Of a DNA stretch of 64,000 nt, positions 49,576 through 58,758 are shown piece after piece (the first letter of the stretch is position 1; each line of letters begins with the position of its first letter). The notes under the pieces are model-generated. The model was given only the letters and a program-made list of their open reading frames with translations, had not been told where the DNA came from and did not search any database. The DNA comes from Pontivivens sp032464575 (GTDB lineage Bacteria > Pseudomonadota > Alphaproteobacteria > Rhodobacterales > Rhodobacteraceae). Location: the NCBI GenBank assembly GCA_032464575.1, contig JAWDKM010000006.1, positions 310,001-374,000 on the forward strand, read 5' to 3'. A program made the translations under genes and the position numbers.

Positions 49576-50913
49576 ATGCGCCTGTCCCGCTACTTCCTGC
49601 CCGTGCTCAAGGAGACGCCCGCCGAGGCGCAGATCGCCTCGCACCGCCTGATGCTGCGGGCCGGCATGATCCGGCAGGCGAGTGCCGGCATCTATTCCTG
49701 GCTGCCGCTTGGGCTGAAGGTGCTGCGCCGGCTCGAACAGATCGTGCATGAGGAGCAGCAGCGCGCCGGCCACCACCCCATGCTGATGCCGACGATCCAG
49801 TCCGCCGAGCTGTGGCAGGAGTCCGGTCGCTACAACGCCTATGGCAAGGAGCTGTTGCGGATCGAGGACCGGCACGGGCGCGACATGCTCTACGGACCCA
49901 CGAACGAGGAGCTGATCACCGACATCTTCCGCCGCGAGGTGACGAGCTACAAGCAGCTCCCCCTCACGCTCTACCACATCCAGTGGAAGTTCCGGGACGA
50001 GATCCGCCCCCGCTTCGGCGTCATGCGCGGCCGCGAGTTCCTGATGAAGGACGGCTACAATTTCGACGTCAGCAAGGAGGACGCGCTGCACGCCTACAAC
50101 CGCCACCTGGTCAGCTACCTGCGCACCTATGAACGGATGGGCCTTCAGGCGATCCCGATGCGGGCCGATGGCGGCCCGATCGGCGGGGACTACACCCACG
50201 AGTTCCTGGTGCTCGCCGACACCGGCGAGAGCGAGGTGTTCTACGACAGCGCCGTGACCGACCTGCGCCTCGGCGACCGTGCGGTCGATTTCGACGACCG
50301 CGCACAGTGCCAGGCGATCATGGAGGAGTTCACGACGCCCTACGCCCGCACGGACGAAACCCACGACGACGCGATCTTCGCCGAGGTGCCCGAGGAGCGG
50401 CGGCGCAAGGCGCGCGGCATCGAGGTCGGCCAGATCTTCTATTTCGGCACCAAGTATTCCGAACCGCTGAAGGCGCTGGTGCAGACCGCGGAGGGCGCGC
50501 AGGTGGCGGTCCACATGGGCTCCCACGGCATCGGCGTGTCGCGGCTGGTCGGCGCGCTGATCGAGGCGAACCACGACGAGAACGGCATCATCTGGCCCGA
50601 GGGCGTCGCACCCTTCGGGACCGCCATCGTCAACCTCAAGCAGGGCGACACCGATTGCGACCGGGTCTGCGAGGAGCTCTATGCGGGACTGACTGCCGCG
50701 GGTCTCGAGGCGCTCTACGACGACCGGGAGGAGCGTGCGGGCGCGAAGTTCGCCACCATGGACCTCATCGGCTGCCCCTGGCGCCTGACCGTCGGTCCGC
50801 GCGGGCTGAAGGAGGGCAAGGTCGAGCTCACCTCCCGCCGTACCGGCGAGAGCGAGACGATGAGCCCCGAGGCCGCGATCGCTCGACTTCAAGGCATTTT
50901 CGCCGGGCTGTGA
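49576..50913 (+). CDS. proS: Prolyl-tRNA synthetase, short alphaproteobacterial type
   Basis: Charges tRNA-Pro with proline. The 445-residue class II synthetase lacks the editing insertion of longer ProS proteins, as is usual for alphaproteobacteria. Motif 1 is near LPLGLKVLRRLEQIVHEEQ, motif 2 is FRDEIRPRFGVMRGREFLMK, and motif 3 is HGIGVSRLVGALIEAN. The ATG at 49576 follows AGGAGA. The C-terminal anticodon-binding domain is complete. Confidence 0.96.
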   Translation: MRLSRYFLPVLKETPAEAQIASHRLMLRAGMIRQASAGIYSWLPLGLKVLRRLEQIVHEEQQRAGHHPMLMPTIQSAELWQESGRYNAYGKELLRIEDRHGRDMLYGPTNEELITDIFRREVTSYKQLPLTLYHIQWKFRDEIRPRFGVMRGREFLMKDGYNFDVSKEDALHAYNRHLVSYLRTYERMGLQAIPMRADGGPIGGDYTHEFLVLADTGESEVFYDSAVTDLRLGDRAVDFDDRAQCQAIMEEFTTPYARTDETHDDAIFAEVPEERRRKARGIEVGQIFYFGTKYSEPLKALVQTAEGAQVAVHMGSHGIGVSRLVGALIEANHDENGIIWPEGVAPFGTAIVNLKQGDTDCDRVCEELYAGLTAAGLEALYDDREERAGAKFATMDLIGCPWRLTVGPRGLKEGKVELTSRRTGESETMSPEAAIARLQGIFAGL

Positions 50914-50986
50914 ACCGAAGTCAGATGGGCCGAAGCGGCGACGCACCCTATCTTGCAGGTCATTAACCACGACCCGGAGATTTGAG

Positions 50987-52192
50987 ATGTCCCGTTTCCC
51001 GTTACTGGCGGCGACCGCGCTCGTGCCCATGGCGCTCCTCGCGCAGCAACCCGTGGAGCAGGGCGCGCCCAACGTGCCCTCCAACACCCCGGCCTTCGCC
51101 GAGCAGACCCGTGCTCCGGCGTCCGACAGCGGCGTCGACTTCGCGGTGGAGGAGCTGGCGACGGGGCTCGCCCATCCCTGGGGCATCGCGGAGCTGCCCG
51201 GCGGCGGCTACCTCGTGACCGAGCGGGAGGGGCGGCTGCGCGTCATCGAGCCCGGCGGAGGCCTGCGCGAGGCCGCGGTACTCGGCGTGCCGGACGTCGT
51301 GAACCTGCGCCAGGGTGGCCTGCTCGACGTCGCCCTCGATCCGCGGTTCGAGAGCAACCGGGTCATCTATCTCACCTACGCCAAGCCCCAGCCTGACAAC
51401 ATGTCCGCCACCGCCGCCGCCCGCGCGATCCTGTCCGAGGATATGAGCGAGCTGATGGAGGTGCAGGACATCTTCGTCCAGACCCCGCCCTCGCCGACGC
51501 CGATGCACTACGGCTCGCGCATCGTGCTGGATGCCGACTATGCCTACATCACCACCGGCGAGCATTCGCGGGAGGAAGAGCGGGTCTTCGCCCAGGACAT
51601 GGACAAGACCTACGGCAAGGTCGTGCGCCTGACGCCGGAGGGCGAGGTGCCCGCCGACAACCCCTTCGTGGGACAGGAGGGCGCGCTGCCCGAGATCTGG
51701 ACCACCGGTCACCGCAACGTGCAGGGCGCGGACCTGCATCCCGAGACCGGTGAGCTCTGGACGCTGGAGCACGGGCCCGCAGGCGGCGACGAGCTCAACC
51801 TCGCGACGCCCGGCCTCAACTTCGGCTGGCCGGTGGTGAGCTACGGCGAGAACTACAGCGGCACGCCCGTGGGCACCGGGCAGGCGCGGCACGAGCCCGA
51901 ATTCACCGAACCGCGCTACTACTGGGACCCGGTGATCGCCCCGGGCGGCTTCGCCTTCTACGAGGGGTCGATGTTCGCCGACTGGCAGGGCGACATCCTC
52001 GCAAGTTCCCTGCGACCCGGCGGCCTCGTCCGGCTGGAGCTCGATGGCGACACGATCGTGGGCGAGGAGCGGCTCCTCGGCGAGGTCGGCCGCGTTCGCG
52101 ACGTGGAGATCGCGTCGGACGGCGCGATCCTGGTGCTGATCGACGATCCGGAGGGCTCCGTCCTGCGACTGACGCCGGGGCCGTCTAGCTGA
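50987..52192 (+). CDS. PQQ-dependent sugar dehydrogenase (YliI-like)
   Basis: A 401-residue periplasmic six-bladed propeller of the soluble glucose/sorbosone dehydrogenase family. A signal peptide (MSRFPLLAATALVPMALLA) is followed by the first blade LATGLAHPWGIAELPGGGYL. QGGLLDVALDPRFESN, TGHRNVQGADLHPETGELW and HGPAGGDELNL mark calcium and cofactor-binding loops. E. coli YliI oxidises aldoses with PQQ. No PQQ synthesis genes are in the window, so cofactor supply is unknown. Confidence 0.88.
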   Translation: MSRFPLLAATALVPMALLAQQPVEQGAPNVPSNTPAFAEQTRAPASDSGVDFAVEELATGLAHPWGIAELPGGGYLVTEREGRLRVIEPGGGLREAAVLGVPDVVNLRQGGLLDVALDPRFESNRVIYLTYAKPQPDNMSATAAARAILSEDMSELMEVQDIFVQTPPSPTPMHYGSRIVLDADYAYITTGEHSREEERVFAQDMDKTYGKVVRLTPEGEVPADNPFVGQEGALPEIWTTGHRNVQGADLHPETGELWTLEHGPAGGDELNLATPGLNFGWPVVSYGENYSGTPVGTGQARHEPEFTEPRYYWDPVIAPGGFAFYEGSMFADWQGDILASSLRPGGLVRLELDGDTIVGEERLLGEVGRVRDVEIASDGAILVLIDDPEGSVLRLTPGPSS

Positions 52193-52667
52193 GTGCCCCT
52201 CCCCAACCCTGCCCGCGCGCCCCTCCCTAACCCTCCCCCCTTCTGGGGGAGGGGATTGGGTTGCGCTAGTAATGCCGGACCGCGTGGGTGCTCTTGACCT
52301 AGGTGCCCATTAGATGTGGCTTTCGGCTCGACAAAGGCGTGACCCGGCCGCAGGCCGCGCTCCACCGCGCCACGAGGATCCACCTGGCCCCCTTCGCCCA
52401 GACACACCCTCACCGCCCGCCTAGGGCCACCCCATCTCATCCCGTTGCACCGGCCCGCCTCATCACTCTGGTCAAGTACGCCCGCCGGAGGCGTCTTGCC
52501 GTCCAGCACGCGACCGCCCGGATCGCCCGGCCGTCCGCTCCTGACGTCGCCCCGCCCCATCACTCTCGCCCAATACGCCCGCCGGAGGCATCCCGCGGCG
52601 CAACACGGGCCGCCCTTGACCACACTGCACCCCCGCCGCATCCTCCGCGCGACTTGCCGGAGGTACC
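52193..52667. repeat. Repeat-rich intergenic region before lolCE
   Basis: No gene is supported. It holds a C-rich/G-rich inverted repeat (about 52220-52262) and two reverse copies of the CCTCCGGCGGG repeat, at 52460-52492 and 52558-52589, the latter about 80 bases before the lolCE start. The copies are about 98 bases apart. Confidence 0.55.
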
Positions 52668-53954
52668 ATGGCCCAGACCGCGCCCCCCTTTTCCGCCTAC
52701 GAGTTCCTGATCGCTTGGCGCTACCTCCGCGCGCGCCGCCGCGAGGGGGGCGTCAGCGTCATGACCTGGATCAGCCTGATCGGCGTCGCGCTCGCCGTCT
52801 TCGCCCTGATCGCGACGCTCGCCGTGCGCTCGGGCTTCCGGACGGAGTTCGTGGGCACGATCCTCGGCGCCAACGCCCACGTTCAGGTGCTCCAGACCCC
52901 CTACCGCAACGAGGCGGGCGTGGTCGTGCGCACCCTCGACGATTTCGATGCGCGGGCCGACGCCGTGCGCGCGGTCGACGGCGTGACCCGCGCCGCGCCC
53001 ACCGTGCGCGGGCAGGTCATGGCCTCGGCCAACGGCCGCAACGCGGGCGTCGAGGTGCTGGGCCAGCGGATCGAGGATGTGGGCACGCTGCCGCTGCTCG
53101 CCGATCCGGAGATGAGCTTCGGCGACCTCGCGCGCCTCGGCGAAGGCATCGCGCTCGGCAGCCGCGTCGCCGCCAATCTCGGCGTCGGCATCGGCGACGC
53201 CGTACAGCTCATCTCGCCCAACGGCGTGCAGGGCCCCTTCGGCACCACGCCGCGCACCTCGACCTACGAGGTCGTCTACATCTTTCAGGTCGGCCGCTTC
53301 GACGTGGACAACGTGCGCGCCTACCTGCCCCTGGAGGAGGCGCAGGGCTTCTTCAACCGCGAGGGCGTGGTCGACGAACTCGAAGTGCTGGTGGACGCGC
53401 CCGAACGCATCGACACGCGCGTCCCCGACATCCTCGCCGCCGCGGGGGCGAACACCTATTCCTGGACCTGGATGCAGAGCGCGGGCGGCTTCCTGCGCGC
53501 GCTGGAGATGGAGGACAACATCATGTTCGTCATCCTCTCCATCCTCGTGCTGATCGCCTCGCTCAACATCACCTCGGGCCTGATCATGCTGGTGAAGAAC
53601 AAGGGGCGCGATGTCGGCATCCTGCGCACGATGGGGCTGAGCCAAGGGGCGATCCTGCGGGTGTTCTTCCTGTGCGGCTCATCCATCGGCATCTTCGGCA
53701 CGATCATTGGCGTGATCCTCGGCTGCCTCTTCGCGATCTATATCGACCCGATCTTCAATGCGGTGAACTGGCTTCTGGGTGGGGGCGTCTGGGACCCGTC
53801 GATCCGCTTCATCAGCCAGCTTCCGGCGGAGCTGCAACTGGCCGACGTGCTGAAGGCGGTGGCCCTGTCCCTCGGCCTCTCCTTCGTCGTGACGATCTTC
53901 CCGGCGCGACGGGCCGCGCGTATGAACCCGGTGGAGGCGCTGCGCTATGAGTGA
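52668..53954 (+). CDS. Lipoprotein-releasing ABC transporter permease LolC/LolE
   Basis: A 428-residue permease that extracts lipoproteins from the inner membrane with LolD. It has one N-terminal membrane segment (about residues 28-50, VMTWISLIGVALAVFALIAT), a large periplasmic domain and three C-terminal helices. EFLIAWRYLRARRREGGVSV and IMLVKNKGRDVGILRTMGLS are typical. A single gene serves for LolC and LolE, as in many alphaproteobacteria. It overlaps lolD by 8 bases. Confidence 0.93.
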   Translation: MAQTAPPFSAYEFLIAWRYLRARRREGGVSVMTWISLIGVALAVFALIATLAVRSGFRTEFVGTILGANAHVQVLQTPYRNEAGVVVRTLDDFDARADAVRAVDGVTRAAPTVRGQVMASANGRNAGVEVLGQRIEDVGTLPLLADPEMSFGDLARLGEGIALGSRVAANLGVGIGDAVQLISPNGVQGPFGTTPRTSTYEVVYIFQVGRFDVDNVRAYLPLEEAQGFFNREGVVDELEVLVDAPERIDTRVPDILAAAGANTYSWTWMQSAGGFLRALEMEDNIMFVILSILVLIASLNITSGLIMLVKNKGRDVGILRTMGLSQGAILRVFFLCGSSIGIFGTIIGVILGCLFAIYIDPIFNAVNWLLGGGVWDPSIRFISQLPAELQLADVLKAVALSLGLSFVVTIFPARRAARMNPVEALRYE

Positions 53955-54624
53955 GGCGGTGCTGCGCCTCACCGGCGTGTCGAAGACCTACAACGCGGGC
54001 ACGCCCGGCGAGATCCGGGTGCTCGCGGACCTGAACCTCGACCTCGCACCGAGCGAGGTCGTGGGGCTGGTGGCCCCCTCGGGTTCCGGCAAGTCCACGC
54101 TGCTCCACATCGCGGGGCTGCTCGACACGCCGGACACGGGCGAGGTGGAGATCGCGGGGCAGGCGACCGCGAAGCTCGGCGACCGCGGCCGCACGCGGCT
54201 CAGGCGCGATGCGGTTGGCTTCGTCTACCAGTTCCACCACCTGCTGCCCGAATTCTCGGCGGCCGAGAACATCGAGCTGCCCCAGCGCGCAAACAACGTC
54301 GCCGCCAGCGCCGCACGCGCGAGGGCTGCGGACCTGCTGACCGCCGTGGGCCTCGCCGAGCGGGCCACGCACCGTCCCTCGGAGCTCTCGGGCGGGGAGC
54401 AGCAGCGCGTCGCCTTCTGCCGCGCGCTCGCCAACGCCCCCGCGGTGCTGCTCGCCGACGAGCCCACCGGCAACCTCGACCCCGGCACCTCCGATCAGGT
54501 CTTCGGCATGCTGATGGACCTCGTGCGGGAGACGGGGCTGTCCGCCCTCATCGCCACCCACAACCTCGAACTCGCCGGCCGGATGGACCGGGTTCTGCAC
54601 CTGGCGGACGGCAAGGTGGCCTGA
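53947..54624 (+). CDS. lolD: Lipoprotein-releasing ATPase LolD
   Basis: A 225-residue ABC ATPase: Walker A VAPSGSGKSTLLHIA, Q-loop YQFHHLLPEFSAAENIELP, signature LSGGEQQRVAFCRAL, Walker B VLLADEPTGNLD and H-loop ATHNLEL. The FHHLLPEF segment is typical of LolD. It is translationally coupled to lolCE upstream and to the EF-G-like gene downstream (TGATG junction). Confidence 0.94.
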   Translation: MSEAVLRLTGVSKTYNAGTPGEIRVLADLNLDLAPSEVVGLVAPSGSGKSTLLHIAGLLDTPDTGEVEIAGQATAKLGDRGRTRLRRDAVGFVYQFHHLLPEFSAAENIELPQRANNVAASAARARAADLLTAVGLAERATHRPSELSGGEQQRVAFCRALANAPAVLLADEPTGNLDPGTSDQVFGMLMDLVRETGLSALIATHNLELAGRMDRVLHLADGKVA

Positions 54625-55454
54625 TGCGCCAGCTGCGCCTTCCCGATCCGCCGCTGGAGGTGAAGGTGCGCTCGGTCGGTGATCCCAAGGCCCTCGACCT
54701 CGCGCTGGGCACACTCGCGGGGGTGAGCGCGCGGCGGGTCAGCGGCGGCTGGATCGCGCTCGGCGGCCATAGCGAGGCCGCCCTCGACGCGGTGATCGAT
54801 CCGCTGGCGACCTCGCTGGAGCTGGAGGTCGAAGCGCCGCAGGTGGCGTTCCGCGAAACGGTGACCAGGACCGCCGAGGCGCACCGCCTGTTCGAGAAGC
54901 AGGGCGGCCTCGGCCGCTTCGCCGAGCTGACGCTGGAGGTGGCCCCCGCCCCGGGCTTCGACTTCCGGGACCGCTCGGGCCGCAGCCTGCCCGACCGCCT
55001 GCTCAGGGTCGTGCGCGACGCGATCGACGTCGACATGGAGCGGGGACCGGTCGGCGGCTTCCCGGTCGCGGGGCTGCGGGTCGCACTCGTCCAGGCCCGG
55101 TCCCACCCGATCGATTCCGATCCGTTCACCTTCACGCTGACCACCCGACGGGCTCTGCGCGACGCGATCCGCAACGCAGCGCCGGTGATCCTGGAACCGC
55201 TCGCGCGCCTCGACCTCAACGTCCCCGACACCGCGGCGCAGGACGTCCTCGCCGATCTGAAGGTACGCCGCGGGCGTGTCGAGATGCGGGAGCGCGGACG
55301 GATGCGCGTGCTCGTGCCCTTCGGTAATATCTTCGGCTACCGTGCGGTGCTGGCCGGCATGACCGGCGGGACGGGGAGCTTCATCCTCGGCTACGCCCAC
55401 CACGCGCCCCTGCCGATCCATGTCCCGCCTACCGGCAGGCCGCCTGCAGCGTGA
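54624..55454 (+). CDS. EF-G-like protein with domains III-V only, no GTPase
   Basis: The 276-residue protein aligns with the C-terminal half of elongation factor G. Residues 7-70 fit domain III (LPDPPLEVKVRSVGDPKALD). Residues 71-80 (APQVAFRETV) match EF-G PQVAYRET. KQGGLGRF (92-99), ERGPVGGFPV (139-148) and RSHPIDSD (159-166) match domain IV, with His161 at the tip-loop His position. EPLARLDLNVP (191-201), RRGRVEMRERG and FGYRAVLAGMTGGTGSF match domain V. The GTPase domain and domain II are absent, and there is no upstream frame for them. It starts on the last base of the lolD stop. Function is unknown; ribosome binding is inference. Confidence 0.82.
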   Translation: MRQLRLPDPPLEVKVRSVGDPKALDLALGTLAGVSARRVSGGWIALGGHSEAALDAVIDPLATSLELEVEAPQVAFRETVTRTAEAHRLFEKQGGLGRFAELTLEVAPAPGFDFRDRSGRSLPDRLLRVVRDAIDVDMERGPVGGFPVAGLRVALVQARSHPIDSDPFTFTLTTRRALRDAIRNAAPVILEPLARLDLNVPDTAAQDVLADLKVRRGRVEMRERGRMRVLVPFGNIFGYRAVLAGMTGGTGSFILGYAHHAPLPIHVPPTGRPPAA

Positions 55455-56457
55455 GCCAGTCGCCGTCGCTGAGCGCGGGGCGATAGGGGGCGGGGCCGAT
55501 CGTGTCGCCCGCCTGAAGCCGCTCCACCCGCTCCTCCGGCGCGCCGGCGCGGGCGAGCAGCAGGCCCAGCGGCAGGCTTGGCAGACCGGCGCTTTCCAGC
55601 CGCCTCAGCGCTTCGGCATCCATCGCGTCGCTGCCCGCCATGGCGAGCCGCGCCAGCGCCGCCCGCACCGCGCGCCTGTCCTCGACAGGCAACGTGCCCG
55701 AGCTTGCAAGGCGCAACAGCGCAGGCAGGCCCAGCACGTCCACCACCGTGTCGCGCGCCGCGCCGCTGGTGCGCTGGGCCGCGGCGAGGGCCAGCAGTCC
55801 CGCGATCTCCTCCACCTGGCCCGCGCGCTCCACCGCGCCGGCGTCGATCAGCACCACCGGGCCGGGCAGGGGAAGCCACGGGCGGTCCATCCGCGCGAGG
55901 ATCGGGCGCAGGCGCGGCATGTCGGGGCCGAGCCGCGTGGCGATCCGCCTGAGTTCCGGCGGCGCATCGCGGCCGCCGGGCGCGCAGACCGGCACGTCGG
56001 CCAGCGCGTCGTCGGCCAACTGCTCGGCGAGGTTGGTCCAGGCCTGCTCCGTGATCCGGTCCGCCAGCGCGGCCTCCACCGGGGCGCGCAGGAACACCGC
56101 CGCCCCGCCCAGGAGGATGGCGAGCAGCAGGAGCGGGACGAGCCGGGAGGCACGGCGCCCCTCCGCCTCCCGCCGCTCGGTATGGGTGTGCACGGCGCGG
56201 ATCGCGGCGATCATGTCGTCGTCGCGGATCTCCAGCCGTTCGCCGCTCGCCGGATCGGGGCTGAGCGCGAGACCCTCCGCGCCGCCGCATTCCTCGACGG
56301 CGGCCAGCGACCAGTGGGCAAGCGGCGCCTCCGCACTGTCCATCAGCGTGAGCGTGGCGTTGCCGAAGGTGACGATGACCTCGCACGGGCGCGCATCGGC
56401 CGCGGCCCGCCACAGGCCCACGGCCTCCAGCCGGTCGTACTGATCGAGTGCGGTCAT
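55429..56457 (-). CDS. Hypothetical single-pass membrane protein
   Basis: A protein of about 342 residues. The N-terminal 100 residues are cytoplasmic and mixed (DQYDRLEAVGLWRAAADARP, VIVTFGNATLTLMDSAEAPL); a membrane helix lies near residues 119-140 (LVPLLLLAILLGGAAVFL); the rest is a helical domain with ILARMDRPWLPLPGPVVLID in the middle, probably periplasmic. No family is recognised. A GTG four codons earlier is an alternative start. It overlaps the EF-G-like gene by 26 bases, convergently. Confidence 0.7.
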   Translation of the reverse strand: MTALDQYDRLEAVGLWRAAADARPCEVIVTFGNATLTLMDSAEAPLAHWSLAAVEECGGAEGLALSPDPASGERLEIRDDDMIAAIRAVHTHTERREAEGRRASRLVPLLLLAILLGGAAVFLRAPVEAALADRITEQAWTNLAEQLADDALADVPVCAPGGRDAPPELRRIATRLGPDMPRLRPILARMDRPWLPLPGPVVLIDAGAVERAGQVEEIAGLLALAAAQRTSGAARDTVVDVLGLPALLRLASSGTLPVEDRRAVRAALARLAMAGSDAMDAEALRRLESAGLPSLPLGLLLARAGAPEERVERLQAGDTIGPAPYRPALSDGDWLTLQAACR

Positions 56458-56984
56458 TGCCTGTTCCACTGCCTGCGCGGCCGGACCCTAGTGCAAATCG
56501 CGACGGGGGCGAAGGGGGGCCGGGGGATCGGATGAGCAACGTGGCCGTGGGGGCTCGGGTTGGGGAGAGGCTGGCGGAGAAGCCGTCATGCTGCGGCTTG
56601 ACCGGAGCATCTGTCCGGCAGAGTGCGGCGGCAGGAGATCCTCGGGTCAGGTCCGAGGATGACCGCTTCTTAAGGGCCGACGATATTCTTCCGCCTTGCA
56701 GGTCTCGGCCGCCTGCTGTGGGGCGCAAGGCCCTCCTAACGTCCGTCATGCTCCGGCTTGACCGGGGCATCTCCTAGGTCGAGCGCGGCGGTAGGAGATC
56801 CTCGGGTCAAGCGCGAGGATGACTGCCTCTGATTGACGAATGACCTCCTCTGCGCCGTACAGCTATCATCTGCGCACTCCGAGACCCCAAACCAGCCGTC
56901 ATGTATCGACCCGACCGGTGCGGGCCGCCAACCGATCACCGCAACGGACGATCCGCGAGCCGATACCCCAAAAGAACACGCCCC
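56458..56984. repeat. Intergenic region with two 79-base palindromic mosaic units
   Basis: No gene is supported. Two copies at 56585-56663 and 56745-56823 each have a left palindrome (ATGCTCCGG/CCGGAGCAT around CTTGA) and a right palindrome (ATCCTCGG/CCGAGGAT type) about 25 bases apart, framed by GTCATG and GATGAC. The element at 21745-21811 has the same plan. This layout resembles RIME-like intergenic mosaic elements of alphaproteobacteria. From 56,830 to 56,984 I see nothing. Confidence 0.65.
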
Positions 56985-58610
56985 TCAAGCCGGCAGCGCG
57001 TATCCCCGTTCGTCGAGCTGCCGGCGCAACGTGAGCTTGGAGATCTTGCCGGTCGCCGTGTGCGGCAGCTCCTCGACGAAGAGCACGTCGTCGGGCACCT
57101 GCCACTTGGCAAAGCGTGTGGCGACGAGATCGAGGATCGCCTGCTTGTCAGGCTCCCTCCCCGGGGCGGGCACCACGACCAGCACGGGGCGCTCGTCCCA
57201 TTTCGGGTGCGGCACGCCGATGGCCGCGGCCTCGGCCACGTCCGGGTGGCCCACCGCCACGTTCTCCAGATCGATGGAGCTGATCCACTCGCCGCCCGAC
57301 TTGATCACGTCCTTCGACCGGTCGGTGATGCGGACGTAGCCGTTGGCATCGATGGTGGCGACGTCGCCCGTGTCGAACCAGCCGTCTGCGTCGTGGGCCC
57401 GCTCGCCCATGTGCAGGTATTCGCCCACGATGGCCGGGCCGCGGCACCAGAGGCGGCCCTGTGCCTCGCCATCCTCCGGCAGGCGAACGCCCGCATCATC
57501 GGTGATCTTGAGCTCCACGGTGTAGGGAGGGTGGCCTACCGTCTCCTGCACGTCGAGGCGCTCGTCCTCGGGCAAGGCCGCGACCTCGGGCTTGAAGGAG
57601 CAGACGGTGCCCAGCGGGCTCATCTCCGTCATGCCCCAGGCGTGGAGGACTTGGACGCCGTAGGTGTTCTGGAAGGCCTCGATCACCGCGCGCGGACAGG
57701 AGGAGCCGCCGATCACCACGCGCGTCAGGGTCGAGAACCGCTTCTCAGGGTTCTCCCGCAGCCAGCCCAGCAGGCCCAGCCAGACGGTCGGCACGGCCGC
57801 CGTCAGCGTCACCCCCTGCTCCAGCATCTCGTAGATCGCCGGCGGGGTCATGTCGCGCCCCGGCATGACGATCGACGAGCCGGCGAGCGGCGCGGTGTAG
57901 CCGATGGACCAGCCGTTCGCATGAAAGAGCGGCACGACCGGCATCACCGTGTCCCCCGCCCCAAGCCCCAGCATGTCGGGCGACTGGCTCGACAGCGCGT
58001 GGATCACGTTGGAACGGTGGGTGTAGACCACCCCCTTCGGATTGCCGGTAGTCCCGGAGGTGTAGCAGATCCCGCAGGCGTCCCGCTCGTCACCCACGTG
58101 CCAGGCGGTGTCGCCATCCTCGGCCGCTACCAACTCCTCGTAGCACAGCACGTCGAGCGCCGTGTCCGGCATGTGGGCGAGGTCGGTGAGCACGATGATG
58201 TGGCGGACCTTCTCCAGCCGGTCGGCGATCCCCTCGATGATCGGCACGAGGTCGGGATCGACCATCAGCACGCTGTCGCCCGCATGGTTGATCACATAGG
58301 TCATCTGTTCGGCGAAGAGGCGGGGGTTCAGCGTATGCAGCACCGCGCCCGCGCCCGGCACGCCGTACCAGACCTCCAGATGCCGCGCCGTGTTCCAGGC
58401 CATCACGCCCACCACGTCGCCGGGCTGCACGCCCAGCCGCCGCAGGGCCTGCGTGCAGCGCCGCGCGCCCAGATGGGTGTCGGCCCAGGTGGTCCGCGTG
58501 ATCGGCCCCTCCACCGAGCGGCTGATGACCGGCCGGTTGGCGTGGTAGCGCGCGGCATGGTCGAGGATCGAGCCCACGCGCAACGGCCAGTCCTGCATCA
58601 GGTTGTGCAT
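56985..58610 (-). CDS. Acyl-CoA ligase (long/medium-chain, AMP-forming)
   Basis: A 541-residue acyl-adenylate synthetase that activates fatty acids with ATP and CoA. The AMP-binding motif is YTSGTTGNPKGVVYTHRSN, with GWFDTGDVATIDANGYVRIT and the C-terminal lysine motif TGKISKLTLRRQL. The opening MQDWPLRVGSILDHAARYHA matches the AlkK-like group of medium/long-chain ligases. Substrate length is uncertain. It is transcribed alone, with a possible hairpin in its leader near 58,630. Confidence 0.9.
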   Translation of the reverse strand: MHNLMQDWPLRVGSILDHAARYHANRPVISRSVEGPITRTTWADTHLGARRCTQALRRLGVQPGDVVGVMAWNTARHLEVWYGVPGAGAVLHTLNPRLFAEQMTYVINHAGDSVLMVDPDLVPIIEGIADRLEKVRHIIVLTDLAHMPDTALDVLCYEELVAAEDGDTAWHVGDERDACGICYTSGTTGNPKGVVYTHRSNVIHALSSQSPDMLGLGAGDTVMPVVPLFHANGWSIGYTAPLAGSSIVMPGRDMTPPAIYEMLEQGVTLTAAVPTVWLGLLGWLRENPEKRFSTLTRVVIGGSSCPRAVIEAFQNTYGVQVLHAWGMTEMSPLGTVCSFKPEVAALPEDERLDVQETVGHPPYTVELKITDDAGVRLPEDGEAQGRLWCRGPAIVGEYLHMGERAHDADGWFDTGDVATIDANGYVRITDRSKDVIKSGGEWISSIDLENVAVGHPDVAEAAAIGVPHPKWDERPVLVVVPAPGREPDKQAILDLVATRFAKWQVPDDVLFVEELPHTATGKISKLTLRRQLDERGYALPA

Positions 58611-58758
58611 CGTCGTCCTCCCTCCGAACGGGCCTTCAGACGGCCCTTTCGCCGACTATGACCGGGGAGAGGGGAGCGACGCAATATCGCGGCCTGCATC
58701 CCTATGCCGCGTCGCGCGTTAATGGGTCATTGGAAGTGAATTGAAGGATTTCAAACGG

